Source: G963665085 sp963665085 (lineage in GTDB: Bacteria > Bacteroidota > Bacteroidia > Bacteroidales > JAAAOM01). Taken from it: a stretch of 64,000 nucleotides of DNA. Below the pieces are notes generated by a model. The model was not told the origin of the DNA and ran no database searches. It saw only the letters and a program-made list of their open reading frames with translations. Below are positions 50,679 to 59,532 of the stretch, piece after piece. Location of the stretch: positions 4,402,001 to 4,466,000 of the forward strand of contig CAXXXS010000001.1 of NCBI GenBank assembly GCA_963665085.2. The letters are read 5' to 3'. Numbering within the stretch: position 1 is the first letter of the stretch; each line of letters starts with the position of its first letter. The translations under genes and the position numbers were made by a program.

Positions 50679-51869
50679 GTGTCATGTCAATTGTAATTTG
50701 ACGTAATTTTATTATCTTTACCAAAAATTATTATGGTAAAGTATAAAGTAGCATTAACAAAAGATGAGCGTGATGAACTTTTGTCTGTTATAAGCAAAGG
50801 CAAGCACACATCACAAAAATTTAGAAATGCGTACGTTCTTTTAAATAGCGATGAAGGTAAATATTCTGATAAAGTCACAAATGCCGAGATAAATAAAGTG
50901 CTGAAAATTGGAATGCGTACCATTGACCGAATTAAGAAACGTTTTGTAGAAGAAGGCTTTGATGCTTGTCTAGGCCGCAAACCTACGATTAGGGAATATG
51001 AAAGAAAAGCGGATGGTGATTTTGAGGCACGTTTAATCGCATTGAGCTGTAGCGAGCCGCCAGAAGGCTTCTCAAGGTGGTCTTTACGCTTGTTGGCGGA
51101 CAAAATGGTAGAGCTTGAAATTGTTGACTCAGTATCGCATGAAACGGTCCGTTCCGTTTTAAAAAAACGACTTAAAACCCTGGAAGGTGAAAGGATGGGT
51201 AATCCCTCCTGAGTCTGATGGAGATTTTGTTGCAAGCATGGAAAAGGTCTTGGATGTGTACAAACGGCCATATGATGAGAGAAATCCGGTTGTTTGTATG
51301 GATGAATCTCCCAAACAACTGATAGGGGAAACAAGGACTGGAAGTTCAATGGGGCCAGGAAAAGAAAAGCGCATCGATTATGAATATTCGAGAAACGGGA
51401 CATGTAATATATTTATGGTGAATGAACCACTTGCAGGAAAGCGCCGCGTTAAAATTACCGAAACAAAAACAAAACTTGATTGGGCTGAACTGGTAGAAAT
51501 TGCAGATGATGATTACCCAAGTGCAGACAAAATAACCTTGGTGATGGATAATTTAAATACGCACAAATCAGGGGCGCTGTATGAAAAATTCAAACCCAAA
51601 GAAGCAAAAAGGATATTGGACAGGTTTGAATTTGTATATACACCAAAGCATGGTAGTTGGCTTAATATGGCTGAAATTGAATTACATGTGTTAAATAGCC
51701 AGTGCCTCAACCGAAGAATTGAAGACATGGATACAATAATTTCAGAAACAACAGCATGGATGAACCATAGAAACAATAAGATTGCTAAGATAAATTGGCA
51801 ATTTACAACTAAAGACTCGAGAATTAAGCTGAAAAAGCTTTACCCGTCAATTAATGATTGACATGACAC
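50679..51869 (+). mobile_element. IS630-family insertion sequence, 1191 bp
   Basis: Perfect 13-bp terminal inverted repeats GTGTCATGTCAAT and ATTGACATGACAC, flanked by a TA duplicate on each side (50677-50678 and 51870-51871), as expected for IS630/Tc1-mariner elements. It carries one transposase gene in two frames and sits inside the toxin fragment of cassette 7. Confidence 0.92.
50733..51861 (+). CDS. IS630 family transposase, in two overlapping frames
   Basis: Frame 1 (50733-51212) encodes the helix-turn-helix DNA-binding part (R-T-I-D-R-I-K-K-R-F-V-E-E-G-F-D-A-C-L-G-R). Frame 2 (to 51861) encodes the DDE catalytic part: V-V-C-M-D-E-S-P-K, L-V-M-D-N-L-N-T-H and H-G-S-W-L-N-M-A-E-I-E. The switch is at seven A residues (51161-51167): dropping one A gives the family-like V-L-K-N-D-L-K-P-W. 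It may use transcriptional slippage or frameshifting to make the full protein, or be inactivated by a 1-base indel. Together the parts equal the normal family length. Confidence 0.85.
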
Positions 51870-51954
51870 TAGTCTTTATAAAAGAATCATCTATAATATA
51901 AAGTGGTAAAAAAGAAATAATAGTTAATTTTGTAGAAAATAATACATGATTCAT

Positions 51955-52158
51955 ATGAATATAACGGAAAAAAGAGATTTTATTCATAGCCACCTGCACC
52001 AAGTGAGAGAGCCTGCTATAAATGAGATGTATAACAAAATGCTATCACTTTTAAAAGAATCTATGTTAGAGGAATCGGAAGAAGATATTAAAAAAGATAA
52101 TTTAATACCACATGAAGCATTAAAACAAGATGTTCACAATTGGAGAAATACGAAATAA
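51955..52158 (+). CDS. Antitoxin of a RelE/ParE-type pair
   Basis: About 67 residues (an ATG three codons upstream at 51946 is an alternative). Helical and acidic; E-P-A-I-N-E-M-Y-N-K-M-L-S-L-L-K and H-E-A-L-K-Q-D-V-H-N-W match small Bacteroidota antitoxins paired with RelE/ParE toxins. It overlaps the toxin gene by 19 bp. It occupies the place where an immunity gene would be expected after cassette 7. Confidence 0.7.
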   Translation: MNITEKRDFIHSHLHQVREPAINEMYNKMLSLLKESMLEESEEDIKKDNLIPHEALKQDVHNWRNTK

Positions 52159-52457
52159 ATTGGACAGAAAGAGCCAAGAGAGATTTAAAAAAACTTTATC
52201 TTTTTAATATTGAAGTAATAGGTGAAGAGAAATCTTTTGATCTTGTTCTTCACTTACTTGAAAGAGTGGAATTACTAAAAGACACCAAATTTGTTGAAAT
52301 AGGTGCTATTGATGAAGAATTCCAACATTTAAAGCATCAATATAAAAAACTAATCGAAGGATATGTGAAAATAACTTATAGAATTAGTAAAACAGAACCA
52401 TTCGTCTATATAAATAGAATTTTTGATACCCGGCAAGATCCACGTAAAAATAAGTAA
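52140..52457 (+). CDS. RelE/ParE-family toxin
   Basis: 105 residues: W-T-E-R-A-K-R-D-L-K-K-L-Y-L-F-N near the N-terminus, Y-K-K-L-I-E-G-Y-V-K-I-T-Y-R-I in the core, and V-Y-I-N-R-I-F-D-T-R-Q-D-P at the end, which is the usual ParE/RelE layout with a D-T-R-x-x-P tail. It starts with TTG at 52140, inside the antitoxin gene; no other start precedes the domain. The target (gyrase or ribosome-bound mRNA) cannot be told from sequence. Operon order is antitoxin first. Confidence 0.85.
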   Translation: MEKYEINWTERAKRDLKKLYLFNIEVIGEEKSFDLVLHLLERVELLKDTKFVEIGAIDEEFQHLKHQYKKLIEGYVKITYRISKTEPFVYINRIFDTRQDPRKNK

Positions 52458-52466
52458 TTTCCCCTG

Positions 52467-52800
52467 CCCCGGATGCACGTAGTTTGCAAGAATAGCTAAA
52501 AACAAAACATCAAGGCGGTTGGGCGTTTGCATTTGCAACGTCCAATCTTGCTTGGTAGCTTTTGCTACCATTTAACAACGAGGAGGAATAATATTTTGCA
52601 CATTGTTTTTGTGAAAACGACTGGCAAATATTTGTCAAAGGCAAAGCAGCGTATGCTGCCGGAAAGAAGAAATCGTAGTGAATACTACGATTAACGGGTA
52701 AATTATTTAGTACATTGCAGATTATGTCAACCTTGCTCCAGCACGTTTGTAACGCGTCGCGAATTTGCAATAGCGCAATTGCTGAAAGAAACAAGAAAAG
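52467..52800. repeat. Q element copy Q8 followed by a P-element fragment
   Basis: 52467-52698: CCCC, GGATGCACGTAG, linker, GGGCGTTTGC-ATTT-GCAACGTCC, GGTAGC-TTTT-GCTACC, GCAGCGTATGCTGC, AATCGTAGT-GAAT-ACTACGATT, and GGG at the end. 52735-52800: GCTCCAGCACG and a degenerate P hairpin. This is the last repeat; core genes follow, so it marks the right edge of the island. Confidence 0.75.
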
Positions 52801-52884
52801 AGATTCAAATCATTGTGCAAGAACATCTTATTTGTTGTAATTTTAATTTGTTTTACAGAGTCTACATCAACAAATAAAATACTT

Positions 52885-53814
52885 ATGGATAAGTTTTACA
52901 AAACGGGATTATTAATACTATCAATTAATATACTTTTCCAGGCATGTATTAAAATTGAGATTATTCCACCGATTGGTTTTGAAACAACAGCAGCAGCAGA
53001 TTCTATTGTTTTTGCAGTAATTGGAGATTATGGCAAAGATGGAAGTGCTGAAACAAATGTCGCAACAATGATTAAGGGGTGGTCTCCTGATTTTATTATA
53101 ACAACAGGGGATAACAATTATGTTAAAGGTGAATATAAGACCATAAAACAAAACATTAGCAGGCACTATGGGGATTTTATTTATAACTACGATGCTCCCA
53201 GTGAATACCGATGTAATGGTAAAGCCTTTGAAGAAGGAATCAATCGGTTCTTTCCTTCACCCGGAAATCATGATGCGAATAATAAAAATGGTTTGGCGCC
53301 ATATCTTAATTATTTTACACTCCCTGGTGAAGAAAACTACTATAAATTTATTTGGGGGCCTGTTACATTTTATTCCTTAGATACAGAAACTGAGGATTTA
53401 GAATTACAAAAAGAATGGCTTTTTGAGGAATTAAATAATTCATATACCCTTTTTAATATTGTTTATTTCCATCATTCGCCATGGACATTAGGTCCTCTCG
53501 GCAATAATGAGTCGATGCAGTGGGATTTTTACAATCATAATGTTGATGTTGTTTTTACCGGACACGATCACATTTATGCACGAATAGAAAAAAATGATGA
53601 ACCCGGGATGTATTATATTGTAAATGGGCTGGGAGGGAAGTCATTATACAATTGCGATTCAGAAGCTCTACCATCAACAATGTTTGACTCTTTCTGCTAT
53701 GCAGAAGATTATGGCGCTATAAAGGCGGCTGCAGATGATAATTGCCTTAAAATTAAATTTTATTCGATTTCAGATATAGGGAATGCAATTGATTCTATTA
53801 AAATTTATAAATAA
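52885..53814 (+). CDS. Calcineurin-like metallophosphatase lipoprotein
   Basis: About 309 residues from the ATG at 52885, where a lipoprotein signal begins (L-L-I-L-S-I-N-I-L-F-Q-A-C). Metallophosphatase motifs are present in order: F-A-V-I-G-D-Y-G, T-T-G-D-N-N-Y, S-P-G-N-H-D, I-V-Y-F-H-H-S-P, and F-T-G-H-D-H-I-Y-A-R. The pattern resembles purple acid phosphatase-like exported enzymes. A GTG 24 codons upstream (52813) lies in repeat-derived sequence and is unlikely. It is the first non-repeat gene to the right of the island. Confidence 0.88.
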   Translation: MDKFYKTGLLILSINILFQACIKIEIIPPIGFETTAAADSIVFAVIGDYGKDGSAETNVATMIKGWSPDFIITTGDNNYVKGEYKTIKQNISRHYGDFIYNYDAPSEYRCNGKAFEEGINRFFPSPGNHDANNKNGLAPYLNYFTLPGEENYYKFIWGPVTFYSLDTETEDLELQKEWLFEELNNSYTLFNIVYFHHSPWTLGPLGNNESMQWDFYNHNVDVVFTGHDHIYARIEKNDEPGMYYIVNGLGGKSLYNCDSEALPSTMFDSFCYAEDYGAIKAAADDNCLKIKFYSISDIGNAIDSIKIYK

Positions 53815-53826
53815 TCAGTTTTTTTA

Positions 53827-55245
53827 TCAATAACCAACAACCGGTGGATAACTATCAATACTATGAAATGAATAAAAATATATCTTATTGGAATTAGCCT
53901 GAAAATCGATTTTGCTATCGTTAGTCATGCCGTTTTCGCCCCGTAATCTGAAATTTATATGATTTTCACCCATTTTTAAAGGAATTCTTGAATAAGAGAT
54001 CGAGTAGGGAAGTGTTTGCCAATTTCTGGTGTCTGCTTTCTCTGTAATAGCATTTGTAATGCTTACTAATGTTCCAAGTCCCGCATCTTCTTTTGTTGCT
54101 AAAGATTCCAATGCTTTTTTTGTAGCAACCCGTAAAGCAGCAGTGCCGGCTTCGCGTAGCATCCTATCCTGTAGTGTTTTAAACGCAATCTGGTTTATAT
54201 CCTGTAGCAATTCAAGATTGTATGTTTTATTATTTTCTACGATTGATGCATCAAAATAAACAGGTTCACGAACGGTATATTTGGGGAATGCAACACGGAA
54301 AAACCGTAAATTTTGAAATGCATTTTTTTCATTATCGTTTTTGTCGCCAATATATATAGGTACTGTTATACCTAATTCTTCGTTAGCAAATGTTGCCCAG
54401 CCTTCTTCTCCTTTAACATGTGTAAAGTTGATGCTCCATTCTGATTTAACAGGACCAAATCCATTTAACCAGAAAAAGATAAGTTCCGGATTATCCTGGA
54501 TTTTATGCTCGTATTTCATATTGAATTCTTTTTCGTAAAAGCGTACTTCGTCATAAAAGCCAGTGATGTAAGCAGTACGAAGAAGATCCTTTTTTAGTTG
54601 TTCCGGGGCACCAAAACCAAAGTTTTCCTGGTAATCCTCTTTGTATACTTCGTATGCATTTCTGTAGGCAATAAAAGCATTGTTGTAATCTTTGTTAGCT
54701 TCATATATCAGTCCCATCATGGTATTGGCAAAAGCATCCCGTTGAAACTTATTTTTATGATCTTTATATTTATCATTTAAGGCATTTAACTTAATATTAA
54801 TTTTTCTGCATTCAACAAGAGCTTCATCATAATTTTCTAAAAACAGGTAATTTAAAGCTTTGAAATAATTAAGGGTGACTTTCTCAAAATCTTCCGGTTC
54901 ATATTCTTTAACAGTTTGGTTAGTTACAACGGCCAGGGCTTCGCGACCATAATTTTTAGCCTGGTCTTCGATGTATTGATCTGCTTTAGCAAAATTTTGG
55001 TTGCTCCCTTCATAATCGCCCATTATCCAAGAGACATACCCCAGGTTTAAATAATGAAGAATTTTATTCTTTCCATCAGGACCTTTTTTATCTTCGCTGA
55101 GAATTTTCTCTGCTTTTTCAAAATTTCCTTGTTGTACCTGTTCCTGGAATTTTATTGTCTTTACATAATACGTTGCGCATGATGAAAAGAATAAAATCAA
55201 TAAGAGGAAGCCTGCTTTAGCAATCTTTTTTGTCAATGAAACCAT
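53827..55245 (-). CDS. COG3014-like TPR lipoprotein
   Basis: About 472 residues. I choose the ATG at 55245 (M-V-S-L-T-K-K); a TTG four codons upstream is possible. Lipoprotein signal with lipobox L-F-F-S-S-C-A. Helical TPR-like repeats over ~40-240 (Y-L-N-L-G-Y-V-S-W-I-M-G-D-Y, F-K-A-L-N-Y-L-F-L-E-N-Y-D-E-A-L), then a conserved globular region (A-G-T-A-A-L-R-V-A-T-K-K-A-L-E) as in the COG3014 family, and a beta-rich end. It follows the LpoB gene by 54 bp and is likely in one envelope operon with it. Molecular function unknown. Confidence 0.78.
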   Translation of the reverse strand: MVSLTKKIAKAGFLLLILFFSSCATYYVKTIKFQEQVQQGNFEKAEKILSEDKKGPDGKNKILHYLNLGYVSWIMGDYEGSNQNFAKADQYIEDQAKNYGREALAVVTNQTVKEYEPEDFEKVTLNYFKALNYLFLENYDEALVECRKINIKLNALNDKYKDHKNKFQRDAFANTMMGLIYEANKDYNNAFIAYRNAYEVYKEDYQENFGFGAPEQLKKDLLRTAYITGFYDEVRFYEKEFNMKYEHKIQDNPELIFFWLNGFGPVKSEWSINFTHVKGEEGWATFANEELGITVPIYIGDKNDNEKNAFQNLRFFRVAFPKYTVREPVYFDASIVENNKTYNLELLQDINQIAFKTLQDRMLREAGTAALRVATKKALESLATKEDAGLGTLVSITNAITEKADTRNWQTLPYSISYSRIPLKMGENHINFRLRGENGMTNDSKIDFQANSNKIYFYSFHSIDSYPPVVGY

Positions 55246-55299
55246 TAGCAAAGCCAATTTGTCTATTAAAACGTTACGTTATTAAGACTAAAAATTGTA

Positions 55300-55893
55300 T
55301 TAGTTTGTGATAAGCTTTTTAATTTTCTTATCGCCAATCCATACGATTTCATTTGTTTCAAGATGAGTAAGCTCCAGACTAATTTGGTAGGTAACAGTTT
55401 TTTCTCGCTGATATTCGTCAACAATAGAATTTATTGAACCTTGCATAATATAATCAGCACCTAATTCTAAACCCCATTTTTTTGCTGTTTCCACGGAAGA
55501 AAAATTTTGTTGGTCTGCACGTTCTTCCCGTAACTCTTCTCTCTTGTCGCCAGCCTGTACAAGCCTAACTGAGCCATTATTAATAATGGAACGTTCCATA
55601 TCTTTAATAAAGGTCTCCGCATCAATATGTTCATGGCTTTTATTGCGAATTAGTCCAACTATTAAAACAGGGCGTTCGCCATTATTTTGTTGTTCAAACC
55701 GAGGTAGCCATTTTTCATTTAGCACCTGTGCTGTGAGATCTTCGGCAACCATCCTGGAGTCTGTATCATTCCATCTTCCACTTAAATCAATTTGTTCGTC
55801 AGGAGACACCCTGGTTACTTTTCTTTGAGATGAACAAGAGCCTAGAATTGCTACAAACAAAAATAAAGCTGAGAATCTTATAATATTTTTCAT
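55300..55893 (-). CDS. LpoB-like penicillin-binding protein activator
   Basis: 197 residues with a lipoprotein signal (lipobox L-G-S-C-S-S). The mature domain has D-L-S-G-R-W-N-D-T-D-S, then R-P-V-L-I-V-G-L-I-R-N-K-S-H-E-H-I, and L-G-A-D-Y-I-M-Q-G-S-I-N-S-I, which is the fold of LpoB outer-membrane activators of bifunctional penicillin-binding proteins. In Bacteroidota such proteins are often paired with COG3014-type lipoproteins, as here. The target synthase is not in the window. Family assignment is good; activator function is inferred. Confidence 0.85.
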   Translation of the reverse strand: MKNIIRFSALFLFVAILGSCSSQRKVTRVSPDEQIDLSGRWNDTDSRMVAEDLTAQVLNEKWLPRFEQQNNGERPVLIVGLIRNKSHEHIDAETFIKDMERSIINNGSVRLVQAGDKREELREERADQQNFSSVETAKKWGLELGADYIMQGSINSIVDEYQREKTVTYQISLELTHLETNEIVWIGDKKIKKLITN

Positions 55894-55951
55894 ATCCGAG
55901 AGTTTTTAATTTTTCTTCCTGTTTACAACATATATGCCAAATAGTTTCGGT

Positions 55952-56593
55952 TTATTGTAGATTATTCTCGTGTGCAAAATGAACAACAGATGATATGGAT
56001 TTTAATTTAAGCTTCTTTTCAATGTTTTTTCTATGAGAATCAACGGTATGAAAACTAATAAATAGTTTTTCACTGATTTGTTTGCACGATAAACCTTTAC
56101 AAAAATATTTTATGATTTCTTTCTCTCGTTTTGTTAGTTTTTGTGCTAGCTCTTCATTTTTAGATGAAGGTTCTTTGTTTGTTTTTGTTTTATTAGTAAG
56201 GTTTTTATGTTTTTCTAAACGAATTTCAATTGAACGTAATAGATCTTCATTGTTAAATGGTTTGGTAATGTAATCATCAGCACCAGATAACATTCCTTTT
56301 CTAATATCCTTAAGTTCTGCTTTTGCTGTTAAGAAGATAAATGGAATTAATTCTGTTTTGTTATCATTTTGTAATTCATTAATAACATCAATACCATCTT
56401 TTTCCGGCATCATAATATCGCAAATAATTAAATCAGGTAAATGTTTTTTAGCCAGATTAATCCCCTTGTTTCCATCAGTTGCAGAAATAATGATATATCC
56501 TTCTAATTCTAATAGATTGCTGATTGTTTCATGCAATGTAAGATCATCTTCAATAATTAGTATTTCTTTTGTGGGTTGTTTATTATTTGTCAT
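55952..56593 (-). CDS. LuxR/NarL-type response regulator
   Basis: 213 residues: receiver (1-~120) with E-D-D, phospho-acceptor aspartate in L-I-I-C-D-I-M-M-P and K in Y-I-T-K-P-F; a lysine-rich linker; and a LuxR helix-turn-helix (~150-213; L-T-K-R-E-K-E-I-I-K-Y-F-C-K-G and F-H-T-V-D-S-H-R-K-N-I). It lies 40 bp downstream of the PAS histidine kinase gene on the same strand, so the two form a two-component pair. Targets are unknown. Confidence 0.92.
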   Translation of the reverse strand: MTNNKQPTKEILIIEDDLTLHETISNLLELEGYIIISATDGNKGINLAKKHLPDLIICDIMMPEKDGIDVINELQNDNKTELIPFIFLTAKAELKDIRKGMLSGADDYITKPFNNEDLLRSIEIRLEKHKNLTNKTKTNKEPSSKNEELAQKLTKREKEIIKYFCKGLSCKQISEKLFISFHTVDSHRKNIEKKLKLKSISSVVHFAHENNLQ

Positions 56594-56633
56594 ATTTTAA
56601 AGAGCTACATATCGAAATTTATTTCATTGTTAA

Positions 56634-58565
56634 TTAAAAGATACGAAAAGGTAGTGACAATTCAATGAGGGTACCTTCATTTTTTTTACTATTTATTATT
56701 ATTGAACCTCCGTGTAATTCCACACATTTTTTTACAATTGTAGCACCTAGCCCGGTTCCTTTAATATTACTAACGTTGCTGCCCCTGTAGAAAGGCTCCC
56801 AGATATTATTTAACTCAGACTTTTTTATTCCAATGCCATAATCTTGTATTTTTATAAGAAGATTAGTGTTCTGTAACGATGCTGTTAACTCTACTTTTGA
56901 TTCTCCACAGGAATATTTCATCGCATTAGTAAGTAAGTTGATTAATATATGGCGTATTAATGTTTCATCAACAATTATCTTTTCTATTTCATCTTTGAAA
57001 TCAACCTCGATTCTATCAGAGTTATTATATAGTAATTTTACTTCTTGTACTAAATCCTGTATTAATATTCTGATATTAACTTCAATAGGATCAAAACGGA
57101 GTAGTTCTCTATCAGACTTATCAAGAACAGAAATATTACTTAGCATATAATTCATGTGCTTGATAGAATTCTCTATCATAATTGTTTTTTTGTTAAGTTC
57201 TTCCGGTTTAAGTACTTTTCTATACTTTTTAAGTTGCTGAACATTTGATAAAATAATTGATAAAGGCGTTCTAAACTCATGAGAAACTGTTGATAGTACA
57301 TTTGATTTTAATTCACTTAGTTCTTTTTCTTTTTCCAGTAATTTCTTTGTTTCTATTTCTGCTTGTTTTAATGAAGTTATATCCCGTATTATTATTACAA
57401 TTTGGGAAATATCCTTATCATCTTCATCTAATACAGGATAGAGTGTTACTTCATAATAAGAACCCTGATAATATTCTTCGCTTTTTTGTCTTTTTTTTGT
57501 GTTTATTACTTTCAGCAATAAATTAGTTCTGTGATCTGCAACTTTTTCATTATATAAATCATGAACAGTTTTTCCAAGAATAAAATCCATTGGAAAGCGG
57601 GATATTTTTGCTGCACTTTTATTTACTGTTATTATTTTATGATCGCTGCCAACTAAAAGTATCAAATCGTCTGTAGCATTAATAATAGCCTTCAATGTAA
57701 CTTCGCTATTACGTAATTGTATCTGAGATTCTCGTAATTGAGTTAGATCAGTTGAGTTTACCAGTAGATATTTATTATTGTTAACTGTATGTAACGTTTT
57801 TATTGTATGTAACCAATATTTCTTGCCGCTTGGAGAAATAAACCTTTCGTTCATTTGTAAAGGAACACCAGATTTGATAACATCGGCTTCATGTTTATCA
57901 AGCAAATCACAATCATAACTAAAACTTTCGTAATCAGAATTTAACCTTTTGAGAAGTTCATCTTGCTCAACTTCAAATAATTTAGCCATAGATTTATTAA
58001 TGAAAATATACTTACCATCAGTTCCCTTCATGTATATTATATTGGGACTACAGTCAAGTATTTCCTGGCTTAATTGCCTTCCTTCTATTAACTGGAATTC
58101 AATTTCTTTTTCTTCTGTTATATTAGTTGTTGTTCCTAGAAAAGCGATTAGTTCTCCATTTTCATCTTTTATCGCATTCATATCGTTCCTTACCCAAAAG
58201 TATTTGTCTCTGATTTTGCGTCTGTATTTTATTGATTGATAAGGAACTTTATCTTTTGATTCATGCAAGGAATTTATAGCCTTTTTTAAGATAGGAAGAT
58301 CTTCTGGATGTGTTTCTATAAAGGCATCTGATAAGTTTTTTTTTGAAAATTCTTCTACGGTTAATCCTGTTAATTCATAAACATAATCGCTAATATAGTC
58401 GTAGCATTTGTTTTTTAGATTTAACCTGTAAAAGAAATTTTTTGAGTAACGAAGTTGTTCATCAAAAAAAAATGCTTTTTTCTTTAACTGAGAATTTTCT
58501 TTTTTGAGAATAGCAACTTCATCTTCAAGTTCCTTGATTCGTGCCTCAAATTGTTCTAACTCCAT
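56634..58565 (-). CDS. PAS-domain sensor histidine kinase
   Basis: 643 residues from ATG 58565 (a TTG two codons upstream is less likely). N-terminal coiled coil (~1-35), then three PAS domains (~45-150, ~165-285, ~290-405), a HisKA dimerisation helix with the phospho-acceptor in S-T-V-S-H-E-F-R-T-P-L-S (~residue 428), and a HATPase with N-box L-T-N-A-M-K-Y-S and G-boxes D-Y-G-I-G-I and G-T-G-L-G. No membrane segment is seen, so it senses an intracellular signal. It is transcribed with the LuxR-type regulator. Confidence 0.93.
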   Translation of the reverse strand: MELEQFEARIKELEDEVAILKKENSQLKKKAFFFDEQLRYSKNFFYRLNLKNKCYDYISDYVYELTGLTVEEFSKKNLSDAFIETHPEDLPILKKAINSLHESKDKVPYQSIKYRRKIRDKYFWVRNDMNAIKDENGELIAFLGTTTNITEEKEIEFQLIEGRQLSQEILDCSPNIIYMKGTDGKYIFINKSMAKLFEVEQDELLKRLNSDYESFSYDCDLLDKHEADVIKSGVPLQMNERFISPSGKKYWLHTIKTLHTVNNNKYLLVNSTDLTQLRESQIQLRNSEVTLKAIINATDDLILLVGSDHKIITVNKSAAKISRFPMDFILGKTVHDLYNEKVADHRTNLLLKVINTKKRQKSEEYYQGSYYEVTLYPVLDEDDKDISQIVIIIRDITSLKQAEIETKKLLEKEKELSELKSNVLSTVSHEFRTPLSIILSNVQQLKKYRKVLKPEELNKKTIMIENSIKHMNYMLSNISVLDKSDRELLRFDPIEVNIRILIQDLVQEVKLLYNNSDRIEVDFKDEIEKIIVDETLIRHILINLLTNAMKYSCGESKVELTASLQNTNLLIKIQDYGIGIKKSELNNIWEPFYRGSNVSNIKGTGLGATIVKKCVELHGGSIIINSKKNEGTLIELSLPFRIF

Positions 58566-58644
58566 AAACAAAGATTTTCTGCTAAAATATAGAATCTTGG
58601 AAGAAAATCTTTGTTTTACGAAATATCAAAAAAAAGAAACTAAA

Positions 58645-59517
58645 CTATAATTGGTTTACAAGGGTATTCAATTTCTTATAAAGATTTTCGCTGACTTCAA
58701 CTAATGGAAGACGAACATAATTCTTAGAATACCCAAGAATTTCCAGGATAACTTTTATTCCGGCAGGGCTGCCCTCTTCAAAAATTGCTTCTATTATCTC
58801 TAAGAATTTTAGTTGGTATTTACAAGCTGTATCAAAATCTTTTTTTAAAGCAGCTTTTATCATAATTGAGAATTCCGCAGGATAAGCATTTGATATTACA
58901 GATATAACTCCTTCTGCACCAATGCTCATCATTGGAAATAGTAAAGCATCGTCCCCTGAAATTAATTTAAACTCAGAAGGCTTATATTTGATAATTTTCA
59001 TCATCTGAGTTAGGTTTCCAGAAGCATCTTTAATTGCTGCAATATTTTTAAAATCCCGGGCCAGACGTAATGTAGTTTCTGCACTGATATTTGAAGATGT
59101 TCTTCCTGGTACATTATATAATATAATAGGAAGTGGACTTGCTTCGGCAATTTGCTTATAATGTTGATATATTCCTTCCTGTGTAGGTTTATTGTAATAA
59201 GGGGCAACAGAAAGTATAGCTTCAATCCCTTTTAAATCAGCGTATTTAATGGATTCTACTACAGATGCTGTGTTATTGCCACCTATTCCTAAAACTATAG
59301 GAATACGGTTATTAACTTTATTTACAACAAATTTTGTGATTTCTTTTTTCTCCTCATTTGTTAGGGTAACAGATTCTCCTGTAGTTCCTAACACAACCAA
59401 ATAATCAATGTTGCTATCTATTTGGAAATTTATTAATTTTTCTAAGGCATTATAATCAATGCTTCGATCTTCATTAAAAGGAGTGATGATGGCGGTACCT
59501 GTACCAATGAGCTTCAT
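58645..59517 (-). CDS. dapA: 4-hydroxy-tetrahydrodipicolinate synthase
   Basis: 290 residues of the DapA family, condensing pyruvate with aspartate semialdehyde in lysine/diaminopimelate synthesis. Seen are G-T-T-G-E-S (T45/T46), the tyrosine Y134 in L-Y-N-V-P-G-R-T, and the Schiff-base lysine K163 in I-A-A-I-K-D-A-S-G-N. Full length. It lies 15 bp after the DUF6913 gene and is transcribed with it, apparently from the promoter near 60229-60261. Confidence 0.96.
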   Translation of the reverse strand: MKLIGTGTAIITPFNEDRSIDYNALEKLINFQIDSNIDYLVVLGTTGESVTLTNEEKKEITKFVVNKVNNRIPIVLGIGGNNTASVVESIKYADLKGIEAILSVAPYYNKPTQEGIYQHYKQIAEASPLPIILYNVPGRTSSNISAETTLRLARDFKNIAAIKDASGNLTQMMKIIKYKPSEFKLISGDDALLFPMMSIGAEGVISVISNAYPAEFSIMIKAALKKDFDTACKYQLKFLEIIEAIFEEGSPAGIKVILEILGYSKNYVRLPLVEVSENLYKKLNTLVNQL

Positions 59518-59532
59518 ATAAAAAAATGATGT

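Larger units (their letters stand above)
50476..51909 (+). pseudogene. Displaced toxin tip fragment, cassette 7, interrupted by IS630
   Basis: 50479-50678 is identical to 44842-45041 of cassette 2 (200 bp). The insertion sequence at 50679-51869 splits it. If the IS and one TA duplicate are removed, the frame continues G-T-S-L-Y-K-R-I-I-Y-N-I-K-W and stops at 51907-51909, a different end from cassette 2. So this is a chimeric, truncated and interrupted tip. No immunity gene follows directly; a RelE-type toxin-antitoxin pair does. Confidence 0.65.

Noticed and set aside
43837..52460. Integron-like cassette array
   Set aside because: Repeat-separated cassettes in one orientation resemble an integron, but there is no tyrosine-recombinase integrase and the hairpins do not look like attC sites.
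29241..52698. CRISPR array from the repeated Q elements
   Set aside because: Copies are ~100-250 bp, irregularly spaced by 0.4-14 kb with genes between them, and hairpin-rich; there are no short regular repeat-spacer units and no cas genes.
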